Source: Thiotrichaceae bacterium
GTDB taxonomy: Bacteria; Pseudomonadota; Gammaproteobacteria; Thiotrichales; Thiotrichaceae
Direction of reading: 5' to 3'
Length of the DNA: 6,396 bases
Assembly: GCA_027024625.1 (NCBI GenBank)
Contig: JALVRY010000117.1
Span: 1 to 6,396 of the forward strand
The notes below the pieces were generated by a model. That model made no database searches. It saw only the letters and a program-made list of their open reading frames with translations, and had not been told where the DNA came from. Positions 1 to 5,753 of the stretch are shown here, in pieces. The first letter of the stretch is position 1. Each line of letters opens with the position of its first letter. Position numbers and translations under genes: made by a program.

Positions 1-262
1 TGAATTCCTGTGGAACAAGGCCAATCAGTGCCTTTGCTTGATTGCGTTGAGTTTCAATATCGTGTCCAAAAACAGAAACAGAGCCAGATGTTTTGTTGAT
101 AAGGGAAGCAATAATGCCAATCGTAGTGGATTTTCCTGCTCCATTGGCTCCGAGCAGGGCAAAAAAATCTCCTTGTTTTACGGTAAGATTAATTCCTTTT
201 AGGGCAACGAAGTTGTTGTTATAGGTTTTATGAAGATTTTTTATTTCAAGTGCATATTGCAT
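1..262 (-). CDS. yadG: YadG-like ABC transporter ATP-binding protein (N-terminal part, cut by window edge)
   Basis: This is the first 87 codons of an ABC-2 type exporter ATPase; the rest lies beyond the left edge. The cytoplasmic ATPase would drive a partner permease (YadH in E. coli) that is not visible here. The translation begins MQYALEIKNLHKTY. It has a Walker A loop GANGAGKST at residues 38-46 and a Q-loop LVPQEF around residue 85. The stretch GDFFALLGANGAGKSTTIGI and the later NKTSGSVSVFG follow E. coli YadG as I remember it closely, so I prefer YadG over other ABC ATPases. The ATG at 262 matches the family N-terminus. In-frame ATGs at 280 and 292 also exist but would overlap the divergent mtgA start. 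A weak GAG lies about nine bases upstream of 262. The signature motif and Walker B are outside the window, so activity cannot be judged. Confidence 0.85.
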   Translation of the reverse strand, partial: MQYALEIKNLHKTYNNNFVALKGINLTVKQGDFFALLGANGAGKSTTIGIIASLINKTSGSVSVFGHDIETQRNQAKALIGLVPQEF

Positions 263-281
263 TATTCTTGTCTCTGGCATA

Positions 282-992
282 ATGGCCGACATGGTCAAAA
301 AATTTGCTAAAAAATTGGGGAAAACATTGCTATTTGTAGGTGTAGCTTACTTTCTTACGATTAGTTTATTGCTTGTCATTTTTCGATGGCTTCCTGTGCC
401 AACCTCTTCCTTTATGGTACAACAAAATATCAGTGCATGGCTGAATTCAGATAAAAATCTCCCTGTGCGTTATCAATGGATGGCATGGGATGACTTGCCT
501 AAATCTACCGCTTTGGCGGTGATTGCAGCAGAAGATCAACGCTTTCCGAATCATTATGGTTTAGATTTTCATGCAATACGTGCAGCATGGTTTGAGTCAC
601 GTAAAAATAAGCGAGGGGCAAGTACGATTACACAGCAGGTGGCAAAAAATTTATTTCTGTGGAGTGGACGTAGTTATATTCGAAAGGCTTTAGAGGCAGG
701 TATTACGGTATTGATAGAGCTGATTTGGTCTAAGCAACGGATATTAGAAGTCTATTTGAATATTGCTCAATTTGGAAAACAAGATTACGGCGTGCGATCT
801 GCTTGTACGAATTTATTGAAACAGCGATCATGTAAATTGAGTTTTTCTCAGTCTGCCTTATTAGCGTCGGCTTTGCCCGCCCCCAGTTTTTATCATGTTA
901 ATCGTCCAAGTCCGCGATTGTATAGAAAACAACGCTGGATCAAAAAACAAATGCGTCAATTGGGTGGGATTGTCTATTTGAATAAGTTATAG
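282..992 (+). CDS. mtgA: Monofunctional biosynthetic peptidoglycan transglycosylase
   Basis: MtgA is a GT51 glycosyltransferase that polymerises lipid II into glycan strands on the outer face of the inner membrane, without a transpeptidase domain. At 236 residues it matches the family (about 240). A lysine-rich N-terminus is followed by one membrane anchor at about residues 15-35. The GT51 motifs come in order: AAEDQRFPNHYG with the first catalytic Glu84, GASTITQQ at 112-119, then RKALE with the second catalytic Glu138, and SKQRILEVYLN at 150-160. The region after this motif (GKQDYGVRSACTNLLKQ) departs from the common GVEAAAQRYF pattern, so the enzyme is somewhat divergent, but the active site is intact. 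The start at 282 has no clear Shine-Dalgarno sequence. An in-frame ATG at 291 is an equally good alternative. It lies divergent to the ABC gene, and no terminator is visible before lexA. Confidence 0.93.
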   Translation: MADMVKKFAKKLGKTLLFVGVAYFLTISLLLVIFRWLPVPTSSFMVQQNISAWLNSDKNLPVRYQWMAWDDLPKSTALAVIAAEDQRFPNHYGLDFHAIRAAWFESRKNKRGASTITQQVAKNLFLWSGRSYIRKALEAGITVLIELIWSKQRILEVYLNIAQFGKQDYGVRSACTNLLKQRSCKLSFSQSALLASALPAPSFYHVNRPSPRLYRKQRWIKKQMRQLGGIVYLNKL

Positions 993-1020
993 ATTTCCTC
1001 CGTTAAACGCGACATACAAA

Positions 1021-1039
1021 ATACTTTAATCTCAAGTAT
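1021..1039. promoter_or_regulatory. Perfect inverted repeat upstream of lexA, candidate operator
   Basis: The repeat is ATACTT-TAATCTC-AAGTAT, with two perfect 6-bp arms and a 7-base spacer. It is the clearest dyad in the 120-bp mtgA-lexA gap. LexA genes are usually autoregulated, and no CTGT-N8-ACAG box of the E. coli type is seen here, so this is the best visible operator candidate. One reservation is that it lies about 14 bp upstream of the likely -35 element, whereas LexA repressors usually bind over the promoter. Assignment to LexA is inference. Confidence 0.35.
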
Positions 1040-1052
1040 AAAAAAAACAATA

Positions 1053-1081
1053 TTGATTATTCGCTTTTTATTCACTATAAG
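1053..1081 (+). promoter_or_regulatory. Likely sigma70 promoter of lexA
   Basis: A TTGATT -35 element (1053-1058) and a TATAAG -10 element (1076-1081) are separated by 17 bp, the optimal spacing. Transcription would start near 1088 and leave a leader of about 25 nt that contains the lexA ribosome binding site AGGTG (1101-1105). Confidence 0.5.
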
Positions 1082-1112
1082 GTTGTAATAAGAAGATAAA
1101 AGGTGAATATTT

Positions 1113-1724
1113 ATGCTAACAGAAAAACAACATGCGGTGCTTGAGTGCATACATGATTTTGTGGATAGAACGGGTTACCAGCCGACATTAATGGATATTA
1201 GTGAGGCAATGGGGCTAGGGCAAAGTGGTATTCACAAGCATGTGCATAATTTAATTGCAAAAGGATATTTACTGGAGTCATCAGGTAAAGCGGCATTTAA
1301 ACTACCGAATTCGGATGAGCAATATCACCATTCCAAAACAGAGCTTCCTTTAGTGGGTGTGATTGCAGCGGGTGCTCCGATTGAAGCGATCCCTGAAAGA
1401 CAAACAATTGATTTGGCTGAACACTTTTGTGGACCAGATCGCTATGTGTTGCGTATTTCAGGGAATTCGATGATTGAGGCGGGTATTTTTGATGGTGATT
1501 ATGTCGTGATACAAAAGCAATCATCGGCAAATCGTGGGGATATTATTGTTGCTTTAATTGATCGTATGGAAGCAACACTGAAATATTATCACCCGCGTCC
1601 GGTGGATATTATCGAATTACGCCCAGCTAATGCTTCGTTAGAGCCAATGTTTTATTCTGTAGATAGAGTGGAAATACAAGGCGTTGTTATTGGCTCATTT
1701 CGTGGCTATCAAGTTTCTTTTTAA
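1113..1724 (+). CDS. lexA: LexA-type SOS repressor with autocleavage domain
   Basis: LexA represses DNA-damage genes and cleaves itself when RecA filaments form. The 203 residues match the family length. A winged HTH fills residues 1-65 (LTEKQHAVLECIHDFV, then the recognition region GLGQSGIHKHVHNL at 34-47). The S24 peptidase domain follows: cleavage site Ala86-Gly87 in VIAAGAP, catalytic Ser119 in GNSM, and Lys157 in ATLKYY. All cleavage residues are present. The recognition helix lacks the SPNAAEEHL pattern of enterobacterial LexA and looks more like the STVHGHL type of Bacillus LexA, so a different SOS box is expected. AGGTG seven bases before the ATG fixes the start. It could be the housekeeping LexA or a LexA2-like paralogue; no imuA, imuB or dnaE2 is adjacent. 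It converges on the hybrid kinase gene with a 34-bp gap. Confidence 0.88.
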   Translation: MLTEKQHAVLECIHDFVDRTGYQPTLMDISEAMGLGQSGIHKHVHNLIAKGYLLESSGKAAFKLPNSDEQYHHSKTELPLVGVIAAGAPIEAIPERQTIDLAEHFCGPDRYVLRISGNSMIEAGIFDGDYVVIQKQSSANRGDIIVALIDRMEATLKYYHPRPVDIIELRPANASLEPMFYSVDRVEIQGVVIGSFRGYQVSF

Positions 1725-1727
1725 ATC

Positions 1728-1752
1728 TGAGACTTTTCGCGCAAAGGTCTCA
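1728..1752. terminator. Stem-loop between convergent lexA and kinase genes
   Basis: TGAGAC (1728-1733) pairs with GTCTCA (1747-1752). The stem continues inward through TTTT opposite AAAG, including one G-T pair, for about 10 bp around the loop CGCGC. It lies 3 bp after the lexA stop and 6 bp beyond the kinase stop on the other strand. Neither strand has a T-run after the stem. It may therefore work only as an RNA 3'-end protector or a weak bidirectional terminator. Confidence 0.4.
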
Positions 1753-1758
1753 ATCTAT

Positions 1759-3555
1759 TCAAATGGCTGGTATTTCTTTTTTTATTGCCTCTAGTTGTAA
1801 CCATTTATGAATAATTTTAGATAGATCTTCCATGTGTACGGGCTTTGATAGGTAGTCATTCATGCCAGAATCGATACACTTTTGTTTATCTGTTGACATT
1901 GCATTGGCGGTTAGGGCAATAACGGGAATGCGTGATTCAGGATGCTGTTCTTTCCAGAAGTTTTGTAAATACCTTGTTGCAGCATAGCCATCCATAACCG
2001 GCATTTGGCAATCCATAAAAATAAGATCGTAGTTGTGGTTAGGATTTTTTTCGATAATATCGACTAGGAGTTTGCCATTAGAAACAATTTTAACGTCACA
2101 GTTTAACCCCGTAAGCATTTGTTGGACGACAATTTGATTAACAGGATTATCTTCTGCTAAGAGTATCTGTGTTTTAGTTTTTTTCTTGGACGGCTTTTCT
2201 ACCTTTTCTACCGTTTTTCTTGCCACACTTTTATTTAAATCCATTGGTTTAGGTGGTGTTTGTGCAGAATGTTTGTATGGATTTTGTTTATTTTTATGCA
2301 CTTGCACAGGTGTATCAAGTGGTATCTCAAATGAGAAAATACTGCCTTTGCCTATCTGTGATGTAACAGAGATCTTCCCGCCCATTTCTGTGATTAATCG
2401 CTGCGTTAATGCTAATCCTAGTCCTGTTCCACCAAAGTTGCGTGTTGTTGAGTCATCGGCTTGGGTGAATGTGTCGAAAATATGCTCTAGTGCATAATCA
2501 GCAATTCCAATACCTGAATCACACACTTTGCACTGGAAGAGAATTCCACCTTCTCGTTTTTTTAATGAGGCATAAATGCTAACACCACCTTCTTGGGTAA
2601 ATTTCAGTGCATTGCCGACGAGATTGATAATGGACTGACGAATACGAGTAGGGTCGCCTCTTACCATGTTTCCAATTTCTGTACTGATATGACCGTTGAG
2701 AGAGATGTTTTTGTCGATTGCCCGCTGTTTAAGTAAAGATACAATGTCATCAATTAGCTCTTTTGCATCGAAATCGATACTCTCAAAGGTGATTTTTCCT
2801 GCTTCGATTTTAGATAAATCTAAAATATCATTGATTAATACAAGTAATGCGTCTGCGGAGTTTTGAGCAATCCTAAGGCGTTTGTACAGTGAGTTTGGTA
2901 GTGGTTCATTAAGTGACAACTCCAACATACCAAGAATGCCATTCATAGGTGTGCGTATTTCGTGGCTCATATTGGCTAAAAATAAGCTTTTAGATTTGGC
3001 TGATTCATTGGCTTTTTCAATTGCATCAGTGAGTCGTGTTAGTAACATTTTTACATAGAAGGTGAGCACTAATATAGAAAGGTAAATGCCGATTAAATTG
3101 AAGAGGTTACTTGTCCAATAGTTATTCAAAAAACTGGCGATTGTTAAGCCTATAAGACTGAATACTAGTGCTATATGAAGATAAGTTTTACCAAAGCGAA
3201 AACCATTACCAATGATAATGATCAAGTAAATCCAACAGACACCTAGTACCCATTCATCTCCAACCGCCATAAAAACACTAAGTGTTGTAACGTCGAGTAG
3301 AATGGAGAAAATTAAACGGATATTAGTAGGAGTAGGGTTTAACTTGATCAATATATAAAGCAGTAAGGCGGCAATAGAATAGCTTCCCAGAGTCAGTAGG
3401 CCGTAATTTGCTCCAGCAAGGTTTTGTGGTTGTATCCATAAGACCAAGTATAATGTTGTGCCGATGGAGACAAAAAGTCGCATAATCGATTGTTCGACTT
3501 CGCTACCTAAGTGCTCAGATATATCATGAATATTCTTTATTATTGTTTTCTTCAT
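1759..3555 (-). CDS. rpfC: RpfC-like hybrid sensor histidine kinase, probable DSF receptor
   Basis: This is an inner-membrane hybrid kinase of 598 residues. Five or six hydrophobic segments occupy about residues 24-172. The input domain recalls Xanthomonas RpfC, including IGNGFRFGKTYL (115-126, RpfC IGNGLRYGSNYL) and a following NYW. The HisKA domain has the phosphoacceptor His198 in ANMSHEIRTPMNG. The HATPase domain has an N-box with Asn311 and Asn315, DSGIG 347-351, TFTQAD 362-367 and GGTGLGL 375-381. A Lys/Pro-rich linker (about 420-463) leads to a receiver with acidic Glu468/Asp469, phospho-Asp515 in MDCQMP, Thr549 and Lys571. Kinase and receiver residues are complete. Xanthomonas RpfC (about 726 aa) ends in an HPt domain, which is absent here. 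The ATG at 3555 has only a weak AGAG upstream. The gene lies 105 bp downstream of the DSF synthase gene on the same strand, which supports signal sensing. The ligand is inferred. Confidence 0.8.
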   Translation of the reverse strand: MKKTIIKNIHDISEHLGSEVEQSIMRLFVSIGTTLYLVLWIQPQNLAGANYGLLTLGSYSIAALLLYILIKLNPTPTNIRLIFSILLDVTTLSVFMAVGDEWVLGVCWIYLIIIIGNGFRFGKTYLHIALVFSLIGLTIASFLNNYWTSNLFNLIGIYLSILVLTFYVKMLLTRLTDAIEKANESAKSKSLFLANMSHEIRTPMNGILGMLELSLNEPLPNSLYKRLRIAQNSADALLVLINDILDLSKIEAGKITFESIDFDAKELIDDIVSLLKQRAIDKNISLNGHISTEIGNMVRGDPTRIRQSIINLVGNALKFTQEGGVSIYASLKKREGGILFQCKVCDSGIGIADYALEHIFDTFTQADDSTTRNFGGTGLGLALTQRLITEMGGKISVTSQIGKGSIFSFEIPLDTPVQVHKNKQNPYKHSAQTPPKPMDLNKSVARKTVEKVEKPSKKKTKTQILLAEDNPVNQIVVQQMLTGLNCDVKIVSNGKLLVDIIEKNPNHNYDLIFMDCQMPVMDGYAATRYLQNFWKEQHPESRIPVIALTANAMSTDKQKCIDSGMNDYLSKPVHMEDLSKIIHKWLQLEAIKKEIPAI

Positions 3556-3603
3556 TTTTCTCTGAGAGGACGCTTATTGTTAAATTATATTATTAATATG
3601 TTA

Positions 3604-3633
3604 ATTATATGTGTATATAAGTTTACCTTATAT
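3604..3633 (-). promoter_or_regulatory. Possible activator-dependent promoter before the kinase gene
   Basis: On the minus strand the gap between rpfF and the kinase contains a consensus TATAAT (3604-3609; a second copy lies at 3584-3589). No TTGACA-like element sits 16-18 bp upstream. That position is instead taken by a perfect dyad ATATAAG-N5-CTTATAT (3615-3633). A good -10 with a dyad in place of the -35 is a common layout for regulated promoters. The region is very AT-rich, so chance is a real alternative. If used, the leader would be about 42 nt. Confidence 0.28.
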
Positions 3634-3660
3634 TGACTATGCTTATCCTCAGTATTTTTA

Positions 3661-4584
3661 TCAAGCTACTTTAGTCTTGTTTGAAATAATTGTTGTATTT
3701 TGTGCTGACTGTTTGTTTTTTATCAATTTAAGTTGACTGTCTTTTGCTGTACCTTTCTTTAATTGGCGTTTTACTAATATTTTCATCATGCGAAGATTTC
3801 TTTCTGTTAAGTTCATTGCAGCTTCAACCCATAAGTCAATGCTATATTCCAGTGCGTCATAGCTAATTGTTTGGTTATACTGCATTATTTTTTGAAGAGC
3901 CCACTGCGTTTGCTGATTAGCCTCCCTGCTTTCGATAAAGTTTTTAACTTCCTGCTTTCCTTGACCTGTTTCTGCCAAAGTGTACACAGCTCCAAATTGA
4001 TTTAGTTCCTGAGCGGTGTAACGCTTACCTGTTGTAAATGCTTTAGCAGCTTCGTTTGACCCTGTGAAACGTGCAAGCAGGTCATAGCCTCCCATTCCGG
4101 GAAAAAAACCGAAAAGTGATTCAGGGAAGGCAAAGGTGGCTTGTTTTTCTGCAATCATATAATTGCAGGCAAGTGCAGCTTCAAAGCCCCCACCTAATGC
4201 ACTGCCAGTAACATTGGAAATAGTGGTAATGTGACGTTTTCCTCCCGTGAGTGCCCAGTAGATTAGATCAATACAAATAATGCCGTATTCCTTCATGTAT
4301 TTTGGATCATGTTGTTTGACCAAGTCGAAGAAATATTGGAGGTCTCCTCCTGTGTTATAAATTTCAGGATGGGCAGATTGAACAACGAGATAACGTATCG
4401 TGTTAGATTTTTTAGGGTCAAGTGAGCCGTACTGATCTATTGTATGAAATACATCAAGCATTTCGACTAGCATTGTTAGTGTGAAGCACTGCCTTCCTTT
4501 TGGCTTCATGCTTAACCAAAGTGTGGCGGTTTCTTCACTGTACTCAAGTATTAATTCTTTATAGGTTGGCAGTGTATAAGACAT
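3661..4584 (-). CDS. rpfF: DSF synthase, RpfF-like crotonase-fold dehydratase/thioesterase
   Basis: RpfF enzymes dehydrate 3-hydroxyacyl-ACP to the cis-2 product and release the free acid, giving diffusible signal factor. From the ATG at 4584 the protein has 307 residues (Xanthomonas RpfF 289). An in-frame TTG at 4629 would add 15; GAG lies five bases before it, while the ATG has only GGGGA twelve bases upstream, so the start is unsettled. In ATG numbering, the oxyanion-hole motifs are YNTGGDLQYF (76-85) and SALGGGFEAAL (128-138). The two catalytic glutamates are Glu135 and Glu155 (FPESLFGFFPGMGGYDL). The double-Glu pattern and FPGMG mark RpfF rather than an ordinary enoyl-CoA hydratase. GSALGGGFEAALA and FPGMGGY look closest to the Burkholderia BCAM0581 enzyme. 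A Lys/Ser-rich tail of about 28 residues extends past the usual end. The RpfC-like kinase gene follows, which supports the role. Confidence 0.9.
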   Translation of the reverse strand: MSYTLPTYKELILEYSEETATLWLSMKPKGRQCFTLTMLVEMLDVFHTIDQYGSLDPKKSNTIRYLVVQSAHPEIYNTGGDLQYFFDLVKQHDPKYMKEYGIICIDLIYWALTGGKRHITTISNVTGSALGGGFEAALACNYMIAEKQATFAFPESLFGFFPGMGGYDLLARFTGSNEAAKAFTTGKRYTAQELNQFGAVYTLAETGQGKQEVKNFIESREANQQTQWALQKIMQYNQTISYDALEYSIDLWVEAAMNLTERNLRMMKILVKRQLKKGTAKDSQLKLIKNKQSAQNTTIISNKTKVA

Positions 4585-4658
4585 ACTTAGTGAATATCCC
4601 CATTTAAGGTTTGAGCTGATACTATACAAATAATCTCAGCTTATTTTTTTAATAGTCT

Positions 4659-4687
4659 GCTATTATGATAGCTTAACTATATCGCAA
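4659..4687 (-). promoter_or_regulatory. Candidate rpfF promoter overlapping a small dyad
   Basis: On the minus strand TTGCGA (4682-4687) and TAATAG (4660-4665) are spaced by 16 bp. The -10 element falls inside the perfect inverted repeat GCTAT-N4-ATAGC (4659-4672), where a repressor could act. Transcription would start near 4653, about 24 nt before the TTG start or 69 nt before the ATG start. Both hexamers are only partial matches to consensus. Confidence 0.3.
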
Positions 4688-4989
4688 ATCTGTTTATTTT
4701 TTCCACAACAATATCTTTTTTGTAGAAAATAAGAGAGTGGTGCATGCAGAGAGGATAATGCGGTTTTTTTGTGCTTGTATATCAGTCAAAAATTATATTT
4801 ATAAAATTTTATTAAAATTATGGGGTTATGAATTTGTTATCGCTTTATACCAGAGATGTAGGCTACGTTGGTGTGTAGTTTGTATAAATTATGTTAATTG
4901 ATTCCTGTGAATGACCGTTTAAGTATAAATCCGTTTGCAATCCCCTAAAGAATGTTTCAGTATCACTGTTACATTAATTAATCGAACAT

Positions 4990-5020
4990 AAGCCAAATAA
5001 TAGTCTAGAATTATTGGCTT
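4990..5020 (+). promoter_or_regulatory. Stem-loop in the likely doxX 5' leader
   Basis: AAGCCAAATAAT (4990-5001) pairs with ATTATTGGCTT (5010-5020), giving an 11-bp stem with one bulged A and the loop AGTCTAGA. It ends 35 bases before the doxX ATG. The following bases GTTGTTGGTG are not a T-run, so this is not a standard terminator. It may be a leader structure that stabilises the message or affects translation, or a DNA dyad for a regulator. Confidence 0.4.
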
Positions 5021-5055
5021 GTTGTTGGTGATGAATACTTGGAGACTCTCTCAAA

Positions 5056-5694
5056 ATGGATAAATTTTTACTCAGTTTTTTTAGTTTTGGCTGGTTGCGC
5101 GGTCTAGACTTTTTAGCTCCTTTGGCTTTGCGGTTATATTTAGCTCCTATGTTTTGGGTTTCAGGAGCCAAGAAGTTAGGGCTTTTTACTAGCCCCGACT
5201 TTGCTTGGTACAACCCACTGACTTGGATTAATATGGATGCGGTACAAGCGGCGGCACCTGCTTTTCAAGGTGGGATATTTGCAGACTTTGCAGCAAACTT
5301 TTTGACGATTTCAATTGCAGGTTTAGAAGTTGTCGGTGCAATTTTGCTAATTCTTGGTCTTGCAGTGCGATGGATTACTATTCCATTAATCTTTATTGTT
5401 GGTGTGATGGGACTTGTTGCTCTTAATGGACAATCACTTGAGGAAGCGGGAACACAGTTCATAATGAATCATGGTTACACTACGATTGCAAACAACAAGT
5501 TTGAGGTTTCAGTCGCACATGTGATTATGTTATTCACACTATTCTTTATGGGGGCAGGTCGTTTCTTCAGCTTAGATTGGTTTATTGCTCACGGTTACTA
5601 TAAAAAGATCGAGAACAAGAAGCAGAAGAAGAGTGTGGAAAATGATGATCCATTTGCTGTTGACACAATGGATGATGAAGATTTAAAAGTGTAA
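5056..5694 (+). CDS. DoxX family membrane protein
   Basis: This is a 212-residue integral inner-membrane protein of the DoxX/SURF4-like family. Four hydrophobic segments lie at about 18-38, 82-101, 106-124 and 152-169. The first contains the family pattern LAPLALRLYLAPMFWVSGAKKLG (charged/aromatic start and GxxKL), and the AGLEVVGAILLILGLAVRW stretch is also typical. The C-terminus (about 184-212) is a charged cytoplasmic-looking tail, first lysine-rich and then acidic (DDPFAVDTMDDEDLKV). Biochemical roles of DoxX proteins are poorly defined; in mycobacteria one works with SodA and a thiosulfate sulfurtransferase in thiol/oxidative stress. No such partners are here. GGAG (5041-5044), eleven bases before the ATG, supports the start. 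It is monocistronic, converges on oxyR and ends before a strong terminator. Confidence 0.85.
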   Translation: MDKFLLSFFSFGWLRGLDFLAPLALRLYLAPMFWVSGAKKLGLFTSPDFAWYNPLTWINMDAVQAAAPAFQGGIFADFAANFLTISIAGLEVVGAILLILGLAVRWITIPLIFIVGVMGLVALNGQSLEEAGTQFIMNHGYTTIANNKFEVSVAHVIMLFTLFFMGAGRFFSLDWFIAHGYYKKIENKKQKKSVENDDPFAVDTMDDEDLKV

Positions 5695-5717
5695 TTTTTT
5701 CTACTTTTTTAACTTCC

Positions 5718-5753
5718 AAAAATAGGCAAACCTTTTTAGGTTTGCCTATTTTT
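5718..5753. terminator. Strong bidirectional rho-independent terminator between doxX and oxyR
   Basis: AAAAATAGGCAAACCT (5718-5733) pairs perfectly with AGGTTTGCCTATTTTT (5738-5753) around a TTTT loop. The T-run continues to 5755 on the plus strand, and the A-run at 5718-5722 gives a T-run on the minus strand. It ends doxX transcription in one direction and oxyR in the other. The oxyR stop codon (5736-5738) lies at the loop, so one half of the stem is also oxyR coding sequence. Confidence 0.92.

Larger units (their letters stand above)
4630..5055. other. Intergenic region between divergent rpfF and doxX
   Basis: These 426 AT-rich bases separate two divergent genes and should hold both promoters. 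Visible elements are a promoter-like pair and dyad before rpfF (4659-4687), a 12-bp palindrome ATAAAATTTTAT (4801-4812), and a stem-loop close to doxX (4990-5020). For doxX, TTGGTG (4868-4873) and TATGTT (4890-4895) with 16-bp spacing form a weak promoter candidate. A 47-codon open frame runs 4758-4901 on the plus strand; it is not convincing. No tRNA, riboswitch or transposon end was recognised. Confidence 0.5.

Noticed and set aside
756..776. Gln in MtgA YLNIAQFG where E. coli has Glu, as possible loss of a catalytic residue
   Set aside because: The GT51 catalytic glutamates are in AAEDQRF (Glu84) and RKALE (Glu138); both are present, and this position varies in the family.
993..1112. E. 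coli-type SOS box (CTGT-N8-ACAG) before lexA
   Set aside because: I read the whole gap and found no such site; only the ATACTT-N7-AAGTAT dyad is present.
1297..1530. 77-codon open frame on the minus strand inside lexA
   Set aside because: It lies wholly within a well-supported lexA, with no family match and His/Ser-rich random composition.
2186..2497. 103-codon open frame on the plus strand inside the hybrid kinase gene
   Set aside because: It runs antisense to the HATPase and linker regions, which have intact motifs; its Cys-rich translation has no recognisable domain.
3562..3652. Long-range inverted repeat CTGAGAGGA (3562-3570) and TCCTCAG (3646-3652) bracketing the rpfF-kinase gap
   Set aside because: The arms are short, need a bulge and are 75 bp apart; chance is the simpler explanation.
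4974..5462. Minus-strand open frames overlapping the doxX start and body (4974-5213, 5265-5462)
   Set aside because: They are antisense to a convincing four-helix DoxX protein and have no motifs or ribosome binding sites.
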